64,000 nt of DNA from CAVSRC01 sp963762605 (GTDB lineage Bacteria; Pseudomonadota; Alphaproteobacteria; Rhizobiales; Kaistiaceae), in NCBI GenBank assembly GCA_963762605.1, contig CAVXLJ010000011.1, forward strand, positions 186,001-250,000. The letters run 5' to 3'. Position 1 is the stretch's first letter. Every line of letters begins with the position of its first letter. Below, piece by piece: positions 8,444-15,758 of the stretch. The notes under the pieces are model-generated. The model made no database searches. It saw nothing but the letters and a program-made list of their open reading frames with translations, and was not told the DNA's origin. A program made the position numbers and the translations under genes.

Positions 8444-8926
8444 ATGCCCCTATACGAGCATATCTTTTTGGCGCGGCAAGACGTTTCCGGCCCACAGGTG
8501 GACACGCTTGTCGAGCAGTTCAAAGGCGTCATCGAACAGGCAGGCGGCAACGTCTCCAAGGTCGAAAGCTGGGGGCTCAAGTCCCTCGCCTACCGCATCA
8601 GCAAGAACCGCAAGGCCCACTTCACCCTGATGAACATCGAGGCGCCGGCGTCCGCCATCGCCGAGATGGAGCGCCAGGAGCGGCTGAACGAAGACGTCAT
8701 CCGCGCCATGACCATCAAGGTCGATGCACTGGAAGAAGGTCCTTCGGCGATGATGCAGAAGCGCGACCGCGACGATCGCGGCGACCGCGGTGGCCGTTTC
8801 GGCGATCGTGATCGCGGTGACCGCGGTGGCCGTTTTGGCGATCGCGATCGTGGCGACCGGCCGCCGCGCCCGCGCCGCGAGGAGAGCGACGGCTCGGGCG
8901 GCGATAGCGACGGAGGAAACAGCTGA
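8444..8926 (+). CDS. rpsF: 30S ribosomal protein S6
   Basis: Small-subunit ribosomal protein that pairs with S18. The 160-residue product has the S6 fold from MPLYEHIFLARQDV to about residue 95 (GNVSKVESWGLKSLAYRI, KAHFTLMNIEAP). It continues into a charged low-complexity tail with two copies of a DRGGRFGDRDRG-type unit (bases about 8779-8860) and a Ser/Gly/Asp end. Bacterial S6 is usually 95-135 residues, and tail length varies among alphaproteobacteria. An AGGAA-type box precedes the ATG. The stop shares its last base with the rpsR start (TGATG). Confidence 0.97.
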   Translation: MPLYEHIFLARQDVSGPQVDTLVEQFKGVIEQAGGNVSKVESWGLKSLAYRISKNRKAHFTLMNIEAPASAIAEMERQERLNEDVIRAMTIKVDALEEGPSAMMQKRDRDDRGDRGGRFGDRDRGDRGGRFGDRDRGDRPPRPRREESDGSGGDSDGGNS

Positions 8927-9174
8927 TGGTCGATATCAACCAGTTGCCGACGCGCCGGCCGTTCTTCCGCCGCCGCAAGACCTGCCCGTTCTCCGGCGCC
9001 AACGCGCCCAAGATCGACTACAAGGACGTGCGCCTGCTGCAGCGCTACATCTCGGAGCGTGGCAAGATCGTGCCGTCGCGCATCACCGCGGTGTCGGCAC
9101 CCAAGCAGCGCGAGCTGGCGCGGGCGATCAAGCGGGCGCGCTTCCTCGGCCTGTTGCCGTATGTGATCAAATAG
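8926..9174 (+). CDS. rpsR: 30S ribosomal protein S18
   Basis: Small-subunit ribosomal protein bound next to S6. The 82-residue basic product contains the family signature RRPFFRRRKTCPFSG, then IDYKDVRLLQRYISERGKI and ITAVSAPKQRELARAIKRAR. It is translationally coupled to rpsF by a one-base stop/start overlap, consistent with equimolar production of the S6:S18 heterodimer. Confidence 0.98.
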   Translation: MVDINQLPTRRPFFRRRKTCPFSGANAPKIDYKDVRLLQRYISERGKIVPSRITAVSAPKQRELARAIKRARFLGLLPYVIK

Positions 9175-9242
9175 GCAGTCGGAATTCGGCAATCGGCAGT
9201 CGGTTCGACACCGATTGCCGACTGCCTACTGCCGATTGCCGA
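9175..9242. repeat. Palindromic intergenic repeat after rpsR
   Basis: Directly after the rpsR stop, the motif GGCAATCGGCAGT and its complement alternate. A perfect 15-base inverted repeat joins 9186-9200 to 9228-9242, and the loop (9201-9227) contains a further reverse-oriented copy (CCGATTGCCGACTGCC). It could fold as a long hairpin that attenuates or processes the operon transcript, or be a mobile intergenic repeat. Confidence 0.75.
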
Positions 9243-9313
9243 TCTTCAGTTGGGGTACGGCCGGAGCATGGGCTCCGCGACCCTCCCCTAACCGCTCGAA
9301 AGGCGGGACAGCG

Positions 9314-10264
9314 ATGGTGCAGACGATCCTGGTTGGCATTGCAGCCGGCGTGGCCGCGGCGCTCATGTTTCTGGCGCCGATCGGCGGCACCGTGCTCGCC
9401 TTCCCGCTGTTCATCCTCACCGGGCTGCCCATCGGGCTGGCCGGCCTCGGTTGGGGCACGGCGGCCGGTGCCATCGCGGCGCTCGCCGGAACGTTGACGA
9501 TATTCGCCGTGCAGTCGGATATCGGCGCGGCCGCGTTTCTCCTGCTGTTTGCGGCGCCGGTCTTCTGGGTCGCCCGCCTCGCTTTGATGTCGCGCCCGTC
9601 CGCGGACGCCCAACCCGACGCACCCCGCGAATGGTATCCGCTCGGCCGCCTGCTGGTGCATCTGGCAGGCGCCGCCGCCATAAGCGTCGTGGCCGTCGGC
9701 TTTCTCATCGGCTTCAACCGCGAGACGATGACGCCTGAGATCACCCGGGCGCTGGTCGACCTGTTCTCGGCGATGCAGACGACGGGCGCACCGCCGACCG
9801 CCGCCGAGCTGACGCCGTTCGTGCATTTCTACCTCGCCATCATGCCCTTCTCGGTCACCGCCATTCTGGTCTTCATGCTCACCTTCGACCTGTGGCTGGC
9901 AGCCGTGGTGGCGCGCGCCTCGGGCCGCCTGCAGCGGCCGCGCGAGAAGCTGTGGGGCGTGGACCTGCCCAACCAGGCACTGGTTGCTCTTGCCGGCGTC
10001 ACGCTGCTGGCCTTCCTGCCGGGTAGCGGCGGAGAGATCGCGCGGGTCGCGAGCGGCGCGCTTGCCGGCGCGGCGGCGCTCACCGGACTGGCAGTGATGC
10101 ACGCGCTCACCGCGTCGCTCAGTGGCCGCACCGTGCTGCTCGTCGTCGTCTACACGCTGATTCTGTTCTCCGGCCTGCCGCTCATCCTGTTTGCGCTGCT
10201 GGCAGTCGCCGAAGCGCTGTTCCATCTCCGCGCCCGCCGCTTCAAGGGCGCGCCACCGGAATGA
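9314..10264 (+). CDS. DUF2232 family multi-pass membrane protein
   Basis: Function unknown. In many alphaproteobacteria a DUF2232 (YybS-like) membrane protein sits between rpsR and rplI, exactly as here. The 316-residue product has about eight hydrophobic segments, beginning with ILVGIAAGVAAALMFLAPIG and including HLAGAAAISVVAVGFLIGF, FHFYLAIMPFSVTAILVFML-like and VVYTLILFSGLPLILFALL stretches, and ends with a basic tail. The ATG at 9314 follows a region of palindromic repeats about 140 bases after rpsR, so translation is not coupled to S18. Confidence 0.85.
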   Translation: MVQTILVGIAAGVAAALMFLAPIGGTVLAFPLFILTGLPIGLAGLGWGTAAGAIAALAGTLTIFAVQSDIGAAAFLLLFAAPVFWVARLALMSRPSADAQPDAPREWYPLGRLLVHLAGAAAISVVAVGFLIGFNRETMTPEITRALVDLFSAMQTTGAPPTAAELTPFVHFYLAIMPFSVTAILVFMLTFDLWLAAVVARASGRLQRPREKLWGVDLPNQALVALAGVTLLAFLPGSGGEIARVASGALAGAAALTGLAVMHALTASLSGRTVLLVVVYTLILFSGLPLILFALLAVAEALFHLRARRFKGAPPE

Positions 10265-10294
10265 AGTAGAACCCCGCCAACGGAGTGAACTCAA

Positions 10295-10843
10295 ATGGAA
10301 GTCATCCTGCTTGAACGCATCGCCCGCCTCGGGCAGATGGGCGACGTCGTGCGCGTGCGCGACGGTTATGCCCGCAATTTCCTGCTGCCGCAGGGCAAGG
10401 CGCTGCGCGCCAACGAGGAAAACCGCAAGCGTTTCGAATCGCAACGTGTCCAGTTCGAGGCGCGCGATCTCGAGCGCCGCCAGGAAGCGGAGGCCATTGC
10501 CGCCAAGCTCGAGGGCCAGTCCTTCGTTCTGGTCCGCCAGGCGGGCGAGACCGGCCAACTCTATGGCTCGGTCACGACGCGCGACCTGACCGAGGCGATG
10601 GATGCCGGCGGCTTCAGCGTGAACCGCAGCCAGATCGCTCTCAACCAGCCGATCAAGACTATCGGCATGCACCGGGTCCTCATCGCCCTTCACGCCGAGG
10701 TGGAGGCCCATATCGTCGCCAATGTTGCACGCAGCGAGGACGAGGCCGCACGCCAGGCGCGCGGCGAGGACGTGACCGTTGCGGGTGCGGGCGAGGCGGA
10801 AGAAGAGGCAACGCGGCGAGGGCGAGGCAGCCGCCGAAGGTGA
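10295..10843 (+). CDS. rplI: 50S ribosomal protein L9 (tail apparently frameshifted)
   Basis: Binds 23S rRNA and spans the L1 stalk base. MEVILLERIARLGQMGDVV, RDGYARNFLLPQGKA and the C-terminal domain with QLYGSVTTRDLTEAM and IALNQPIKTIGMHRVLIALH are canonical. After AGAGEAEEEAT the reading frame turns arginine-rich (RRGRGSRRR) and stops. One frame over, the DNA reads on as a Glu/Ala-rich tail (EGEAAAEGEEPAAAEETAGS) to a TGA at 10878-10880. Alphaproteobacterial L9 proteins usually end in such acidic tails, so a one-base indel near 10808-10816 is likely, either a sequencing error or a recent mutation in a dispensable tail. It starts 30 bases after the DUF2232 gene. Confidence 0.93.
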   Translation: MEVILLERIARLGQMGDVVRVRDGYARNFLLPQGKALRANEENRKRFESQRVQFEARDLERRQEAEAIAAKLEGQSFVLVRQAGETGQLYGSVTTRDLTEAMDAGGFSVNRSQIALNQPIKTIGMHRVLIALHAEVEAHIVANVARSEDEAARQARGEDVTVAGAGEAEEEATRRGRGSRRR

Positions 10844-10926
10844 GGAACCCGCCGCGGCGGAAGAAACTGCGGGATCCTGACGATCCAGCAATGGGTTGAG
10901 ACCAAACCCAAATTGGGACTATCATT

Positions 10927-10950
10927 CGCCGGCGCTGCGGGGCGCCGGCG
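10927..10950 (+). terminator. GC hairpin after rplI
   Basis: CGCCGGCGC (10927-10935) and GCGCCGGCG (10942-10950) form a perfect 9-base stem with a six-base loop, between rplI and the next gene. No T-run follows, so it may be a pause or processing site rather than a full intrinsic terminator. Confidence 0.4.
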
Positions 10951-10996
10951 GCAACTCGCGGTGGGGGAAGGCAATTGACTGCCGGACGGGCTGCCG

Positions 10997-12253
10997 ATGA
11001 ATTCAACTCTGAAAAAATATCTGACCAAGGCAATCCGCAGCGGGTCGCTTGAGGTCGTCGACGCCGAGGGTGCGACGCACGTCTTCGGAGACGCGCGGTC
11101 GGAGGCGGTGCGCATCCGTTTTACGAGTGCCGAAGCCGAAGCAGCGGTTATCCGTGATCCCGATCTCAAGCTCGGCGAAGAGTTTGCCGAGGGCCGGCTG
11201 ATCGTCGAACAGGGGTCGATCTTCGACTTCCTGATGCTCGTGTTCGACAATGCCAGAAATGCCTTGCCGCCGTGGCAGATGATCGCCATCAGCGGCTGGC
11301 GCCTCGCCACCCGCCGCTTCCGCCAGATCAACTCGCCGCGCCGGGCGAAGCAGAACATCCATTCCCACTATGACCTCGACGGTCGGCTCTATTCGCTCTT
11401 CCTGGACGCCGACCGGCAATATTCCTGCGCCTATTGGGAAGACGGCGTGACCAGCCTCGACGAGGCGCAGCTTGCCAAGAAACGCCACCTCGCCGCCAAG
11501 CTCGCCTTGAAGCCGGGCCAGCGCGTGCTCGACATCGGCTCGGGCTGGGGTGGTCTCGGCCTCTATCTGGCCGAGCATTGCGATGTCGAGGTCGTCGGCG
11601 TCACTCTGTCGGACGAGCAGTACGCGGTCTCCAACCGCCGCGCCGAGGAACTTGGCCTCAAGGACAAGGCCAAGTTCCTGCTGCAGGACTATCGCAAGGT
11701 GGAGGGCCCGTTCGACCGCATCGTCTCGGTCGGCATGTTCGAGCATGTCGGGGTGGGCTACTACCGCGCCTTCTTCCGCGCCTGCCGCAAGCTGCTGGCA
11801 GAAGACGGCGCCATGGTCGTCCATTCCATCGGCCGCACCGACGGGCCGGGAGACACCAGCGCTTGGATCCAGCGCTACATTTTCCCGGGCGGCTATATTC
11901 CGGCCGTCTCCGAGGTCATCCCTGCAGTGGAGAAGGAAAAGCTCCACATTACGGACATGGAGATCCTGCGCCTGCACTACGCCAAGACGCTGAGGGCTTG
12001 GCGCGAGCGCTTCCTCGCTCGCCGCGAGGAAGTGGTGGCCATGTACGACGAACGTTTCTGCCGCATCTGGGAGTTCTACCTGGCGGCTTCCGAAGCTGCG
12101 TTCGAGGTCGGACTGATGATGAACTTCCAGATCCAGATGACCCGGAACCAGATGGCCCTGCCGCTGACGCGCAACTACATGTTCAGGAACGAGGCAACCC
12201 TGCGCGCCAGGGACGGCGAGGCGGCGGCGCCGCTGAAGCTGGCGGGGGAATAG
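10997..12253 (+). CDS. cfa: Cyclopropane-fatty-acyl-phospholipid synthase family methyltransferase
   Basis: Transfers a methylene group from S-adenosylmethionine to unsaturated acyl chains in membrane lipids. The 418-residue protein has an N-terminal lipid-binding region (residues 1-110), then the signature NIHSHYDLDGRLYSLFLD and YSCAYWEDG. The SAM site VLDIGSGWGGLGLYLAE lies near 176-192, and SVGMFEHVGVGYYRAFF and the C-terminal FQIQMTRNQMALPLTRNYM follow. All are typical of CFA synthases. It stands alone between the rplI operon and a convergent transporter gene. Ribosome binding is weak upstream of the chosen ATG. Confidence 0.92.
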   Translation: MNSTLKKYLTKAIRSGSLEVVDAEGATHVFGDARSEAVRIRFTSAEAEAAVIRDPDLKLGEEFAEGRLIVEQGSIFDFLMLVFDNARNALPPWQMIAISGWRLATRRFRQINSPRRAKQNIHSHYDLDGRLYSLFLDADRQYSCAYWEDGVTSLDEAQLAKKRHLAAKLALKPGQRVLDIGSGWGGLGLYLAEHCDVEVVGVTLSDEQYAVSNRRAEELGLKDKAKFLLQDYRKVEGPFDRIVSVGMFEHVGVGYYRAFFRACRKLLAEDGAMVVHSIGRTDGPGDTSAWIQRYIFPGGYIPAVSEVIPAVEKEKLHITDMEILRLHYAKTLRAWRERFLARREEVVAMYDERFCRIWEFYLAASEAAFEVGLMMNFQIQMTRNQMALPLTRNYMFRNEATLRARDGEAAAPLKLAGE

Positions 12254-12269
12254 CCGCCCTCGCCTGCCC

Positions 12270-13280
12270 TCAGGCGAGATGCAGCGACCAGATCAACGCC
12301 ACGCTGATCGTGCCCAGCACCAGCAGCGACAGCACCACGGCGGCGGTCACCCGCCCGCCGGCATTGGCGACGCTGCGCACGTCGACGCCGAGCCCGAGTG
12401 CGGCCATCGAAATGATCGTCAGCCAGGTGGCGACGGTGGCGGTCGGCCCGAGCACGACGGCGGGAATGGCGCCAGCGGAGCGCAGCATCATCAGCACCAG
12501 GAAGCCGATGACGAAGAGCGGCACCATCTGGTTGAGGCTCGGCCGGCGCCCTTCCGCGTCCCGCCGCCCGAGCGACAGCGCGATGACCACCGGCCCCAGC
12601 ATGAGCACGCGGACAAGCTTGACCAGCGTGCCGACGTGGACGCTGAGCGTCGCGACCGGCGCGGTCGCGGCGATCACCTGTGGCACGGCATAGACGGTCA
12701 GGCCCGCCAGAACGCCGTACTGCGTGTCTGAGAGATGCAGCAGCGGCACGAGTAGCGGCAGCAGCAGCACGACCACGACGCCAAGCACTGCCGTGAAGGC
12801 GATCGAGGCGGCGATGTCGCCGGCGGTCGCACCGATCACCGGCGCGGCGGCGACGATCGCCGAGTTGCCGCAGATGGAATTGCCGCAGGCGACCAGCGTC
12901 GCCAGCTTGTGCTCGAGCCCCAGCGCCCGGCCGATGCCATAGCTGGCAGTGATGGCGACGACCACCACGCCGACGATGCCGGCGAGCAGCATCGGACCGG
13001 CGGCCATCACCGCGCGCGCACTGACCGACGCGCCGAGCAGCACGACGGCGATTTCCAGCAGCGTCTTGGCGCTGAAGCGGATGCCGAGGCTGAAGCGGTC
13101 GTCCGGCCTGAGAACCGAGCGCACTGCCGTGCCGATGAGGATCGCCAGTACCAGGCTCTCCAGCCAGGCGCGGCCGACCAGGCGGGTCTCGACCGCTTCG
13201 AGGCCGACGGCAGCCAGGGTGACGACGATGCTGAGGGCCGTGCCGGGCACAAGGGGCAGGACACGCGCGGCGAATCGCAT
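12270..13280 (-). CDS. YeiH/UPF0324 family putative sulfate (sulfite) export transporter
   Basis: Inner-membrane protein of 336 residues with about ten hydrophobic helices and the family motifs LLEIAVVLLGASVS, VACGNSICGNSAIVAAAPVI and TVYAVPQVIAAT. E. coli YeiH has the same architecture and is divergent from the LysR gene yeiE, which controls sulfite stress genes. The same divergent pair occurs here, with a palindromic operator between the genes at 13361-13385. The downstream Stf0 sulfotransferase strengthens a sulfur-metabolism role, but the transported species is inferred, not shown. Confidence 0.85.
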   Translation of the reverse strand: MRFAARVLPLVPGTALSIVVTLAAVGLEAVETRLVGRAWLESLVLAILIGTAVRSVLRPDDRFSLGIRFSAKTLLEIAVVLLGASVSARAVMAAGPMLLAGIVGVVVVAITASYGIGRALGLEHKLATLVACGNSICGNSAIVAAAPVIGATAGDIAASIAFTAVLGVVVVLLLPLLVPLLHLSDTQYGVLAGLTVYAVPQVIAATAPVATLSVHVGTLVKLVRVLMLGPVVIALSLGRRDAEGRRPSLNQMVPLFVIGFLVLMMLRSAGAIPAVVLGPTATVATWLTIISMAALGLGVDVRSVANAGGRVTAAVVLSLLVLGTISVALIWSLHLA

Positions 13281-13360
13281 GGGATTGAGCAGCTCCGCTT
13301 GAAGGAACGCGCCACAATCGCCCAGGCCTGTCTGTTCAATCCATCGAAATTCATGGTATG

Positions 13361-13385
13361 TTTCATTCGATCCAATCGAATGAAA
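13361..13385. promoter_or_regulatory. Perfect palindrome, likely operator of the adjacent LysR regulator
   Basis: TTTCATTCGAT (13361-13371), spacer CCA, ATCGAATGAAA (13375-13385): an 11-base perfect inverted repeat ending two bases before the LysR ATG. It contains the T-N11-A LysR core. A weaker related sequence (ATCGAAAT) lies at 13343-13350. Its position predicts autorepression and control of the divergent transporter. Confidence 0.75.
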
Positions 13386-13387
13386 TC

Positions 13388-14308
13388 ATGACCCTCGATC
13401 AGCTCCGCATCTTTGTCGCCGTGGCCGAACGCGAGCACCTCACACAGGCGGCGGAAGCGCTGCACCTCACCCCGTCGGCGGTCAGTTCGGCGGTGCGCGT
13501 GCTCGAGGACCGCTATGGCGCCGCCCTCTTCCACCGCGTCGGCCGCCGCATCGAACTCACCGAGGCGGGGCGCATCTTCCTGACCGAAGCCCAGGCGACG
13601 CTGGCGCGCGCCGCGGCAGCGGAGCTGGTGCTGTCGGAGCTGGGCGGCCTCAGGCGCGGTTCGCTGACCGTGCAGGCCAGCCAGACCATCGCCAGCTACT
13701 GGCTGCCGGCGCGGGTCGTGCGCTTCCACGCCGCCCATCCGGGCATCGACCTCAAGCTGTCGGTCGGCAACACCGAGACGGTTACCAAGGCGGTGATCGA
13801 CGGCAGCGCCGAGCTTGGCCTGGTGGAGGGTGCCATCGACGCGCCGGCCGTGTCGGCACTGACTGTTGCGCGTGACCGGGTGATCGTGGTGGTGGCGCCG
13901 GGCCACCCCTGGGCCGGCCGTCGGGACCTGCCGGCAGACGAAATCCTCGCCCAGCCTTGGGTGCTGCGCGAGCCCGGCTCAGGCACGCGCTCGGCTTTCG
14001 AGACGGCGCTCACGCGCGTCGGCATCGACCCGGCCGCGCTCACCATCGCCCTCGAACTGCCCTCCAACGAGGCCGTGCGCTCGGTGGTCGAGCTCGGCGG
14101 CGGCGCCACCGTGGTGTCTGAGCTGGTGGTCGCGGCCTATCTCGCTGCCGGGCGGCTGGTGCACGTCCCCTTCGCAATTCCGGAGCGCGCCTTCCTGCTG
14201 CTCTGCCACAAGGAGCGCTACCGCACCAAGGCGAGCCTCGCCTTCGCGGCCATGCTCGGCGGGGGCGACGACCTGCCAGGCGGCACAACGCCGAGGCCTC
14301 CATCATGA
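13388..14308 (+). CDS. LysR family transcriptional regulator (YeiE-like by context)
   Basis: 306-residue regulator with the winged helix at 1-60 (MTLDQLRIFVAVAEREHLTQ, LTPSAVSSAVRVLEDRYGAALF) and a LysR substrate-binding domain from about 90 onward (SYWLPARVVRFHAAHPGIDL, LPSNEAVRSVVELGGGATVVS). ATG 13388 is chosen because homologues start at MTLDQLRIF. An upstream ATG at 13358 would add ten residues encoded by the palindrome. Divergence from a YeiH-type exporter mirrors yeiE-yeiH in enterobacteria. It overlaps the downstream sulfotransferase gene by four bases (ATGA), so the two are co-transcribed. Confidence 0.9.
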   Translation: MTLDQLRIFVAVAEREHLTQAAEALHLTPSAVSSAVRVLEDRYGAALFHRVGRRIELTEAGRIFLTEAQATLARAAAAELVLSELGGLRRGSLTVQASQTIASYWLPARVVRFHAAHPGIDLKLSVGNTETVTKAVIDGSAELGLVEGAIDAPAVSALTVARDRVIVVVAPGHPWAGRRDLPADEILAQPWVLREPGSGTRSAFETALTRVGIDPAALTIALELPSNEAVRSVVELGGGATVVSELVVAAYLAAGRLVHVPFAIPERAFLLLCHKERYRTKASLAFAAMLGGGDDLPGGTTPRPPS

Positions 14309-15060
14309 CCGTGCCTGACCTTTGCTACACGATCTGGTTCAGCCAGCGGACCGGCAGCACGTGGTTCTGCGAGGTCCTAAGATCGACGGGCATCGCCGGA
14401 CGACCGGCCGAATATCTGAATTTCGGCAGCGCCGAGGCGGTGCTGCAGCGCTTCGGCGCGGCGGATGCGGCCTCGCTCTTGGACAAGATCCACAGCGCCG
14501 GGTCGACGCCGAACGGCGTCTTCGGAATCAAGCAGGGCTACGCCGAGCCGTATTTCGGCGAGATGCTCGACCTCATCGCCGGACCGACCAACCCCGCCGG
14601 TACCCCCCGTCTCGTGCGCTGGCAGCGCGCCTTTCCCAATCACCGCCACATCTTCATGACCCGTCGCAACAAGGTGCGCTTGGCGGTGTCGTGGTGGCGC
14701 GCCATTCAGAGCCGCGAATGGCATCGGCGAAGCGGCGATGCGCCCGATCCGGCAAGCCTGGCCGACGGGTACGATGCGGCAGCGATCGACCGGCTCATGC
14801 AGGAGGCGGTCTTGCGCGAGGCCGGCATCCAGGAAATGTTCGCCGAAGCCGGCGTCGTGCCGTTCACGCTCACCTACGAAGACGCCGTCCAAGACCTGCA
14901 AGGCAGTCTCGACGGTGTTCTCGGCTATCTCGGCCTGGCGAGGCAGGCGGTGGCGCGTCTAAATGTGGTGTCGGAAAAGATCGCCGACGATGTCAGCGAA
15001 GAATGGGTCCAGCGCTTCCGCCGGGAGCGCCAGAAAGGCTGGCCCAACCGCGGCTGGTGA
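14305..15060 (+). CDS. Stf0 family sulfotransferase
   Basis: Predicted to transfer sulfate from PAPS to a carbohydrate or lipid hydroxyl; the founding member sulfates trehalose in mycobacteria. The 251-residue protein begins with the 5'-phosphosulfate-binding loop IWFSQRTGSTWFCEVL, followed by TGIAGRPAEYLNF and HIFMTRRNKVRLAVSWWRA (3'-phosphate-binding region), and ends FRRERQKGWPNRGW. It overlaps the LysR gene by four bases and shares a locus with a sulfate/sulfite exporter, suggesting coupling of sulfonation with sulfur balance. The acceptor cannot be told from sequence. Confidence 0.85.
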   Translation: MTVPDLCYTIWFSQRTGSTWFCEVLRSTGIAGRPAEYLNFGSAEAVLQRFGAADAASLLDKIHSAGSTPNGVFGIKQGYAEPYFGEMLDLIAGPTNPAGTPRLVRWQRAFPNHRHIFMTRRNKVRLAVSWWRAIQSREWHRRSGDAPDPASLADGYDAAAIDRLMQEAVLREAGIQEMFAEAGVVPFTLTYEDAVQDLQGSLDGVLGYLGLARQAVARLNVVSEKIADDVSEEWVQRFRRERQKGWPNRGW

Positions 15061-15093
15061 TCTGCACGCGGATCGCCAATCGTCGGTTCGCCG

Positions 15094-15714
15094 GTGGACG
15101 GCTGGATAGGCTGTAGTATTGTCCTGGTATTCCCGAAACCGGGGACTGTACTGGTGGCTGCGTTTCGCGAACTCCTTCTGGCGGGTCTGCTGGTTCTGAC
15201 GTTCACCGGCCCGTCGTTCGCGCAACAGTCGTTCTGCTCCGACGACCCGCGATATCCAGCGCCTCAGGATAAGGATCTGGTCTTCTATCTTCAGCTTTCG
15301 GACAAGACCGACACGGTCGTCTACGCCGTGAACCGGCGGCAGGACGGGACGGTCGATGCCAACGACCCGGTCCGTGTCTACTGGCGCTTGTACGACAGAG
15401 GCGGCGAAAAGGGCGAACTGACCTTCCTGCAGCGCAGTCTGGCTTTCGGGGTGCAGATCGCCCCTGCGAAGGACCACCCCGGCGACTATGTCGCCCGGCT
15501 CAACGCCTATCCGAACATCCCGGTTCTGGTTGACCACACCAAGGACGGCAAGGCCCGGGCCCTCATGTCGATCGCCGGCAAGCGGGCGCAACTGATCTGC
15601 GTCTATGTCGAACGGCGACTGCAACTCGGCTTCATTCCGCAGGTCCTCTTCATCGATTTCTTCGGCCGCGCCCTGGATGACGGAAAGAGGGTCGTCGGAC
15701 GTCTCCGGCCCTAG
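15094..15714 (+). CDS. DUF4833 domain-containing secreted protein
   Basis: Function unknown. The product (206 residues from a GTG at 15094; 186 from a GTG at 15154) has a signal peptide LLAGLLVLTFTGPSFAQQ. The single domain carries the DUF4833 pattern: TDTVVYAVNRRQDGTVDAND, PVRVYWRLYDRGGEKGELTF, LQRSLAFGVQI and a late IDFFGRALDDGKRVV. The GTG at 15154 gives a more usual signal-peptide length. It follows the sulfotransferase after 33 bases on the same strand and could be co-transcribed with it. A strong hairpin follows at 15722-15744. Confidence 0.75.
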   Translation: MDGWIGCSIVLVFPKPGTVLVAAFRELLLAGLLVLTFTGPSFAQQSFCSDDPRYPAPQDKDLVFYLQLSDKTDTVVYAVNRRQDGTVDANDPVRVYWRLYDRGGEKGELTFLQRSLAFGVQIAPAKDHPGDYVARLNAYPNIPVLVDHTKDGKARALMSIAGKRAQLICVYVERRLQLGFIPQVLFIDFFGRALDDGKRVVGRLRP

Positions 15715-15721
15715 AAACCGG

Positions 15722-15744
15722 CCCTCCCCCGCAAAGGGGGAGGG
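15722..15744. terminator. Hairpin between convergent genes
   Basis: CCCTCCCCC and GGGGGAGGG form a perfect 9-base stem around GCAAA, with an A/T-rich stretch (GATTTTTCC) shortly after on the plus strand. It lies eight bases after the DUF4833 stop and 15 bases after the convergent gene's stop, and could end transcription from both sides. Confidence 0.55.
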
Positions 15745-15758
15745 AAAGTCGATTTTTC

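Noticed and set aside
8779..8860. Short tandem DNA repeats in rpsF as a CRISPR-like or minisatellite locus
   Set aside because: Only two units, in frame and translated; they are part of the S6 tail.
10927..10950. Hairpin as a definite rho-independent terminator of rplI
   Set aside because: The stem is perfect but no T-run follows on the plus strand, so only a tentative call is kept in the feature list.
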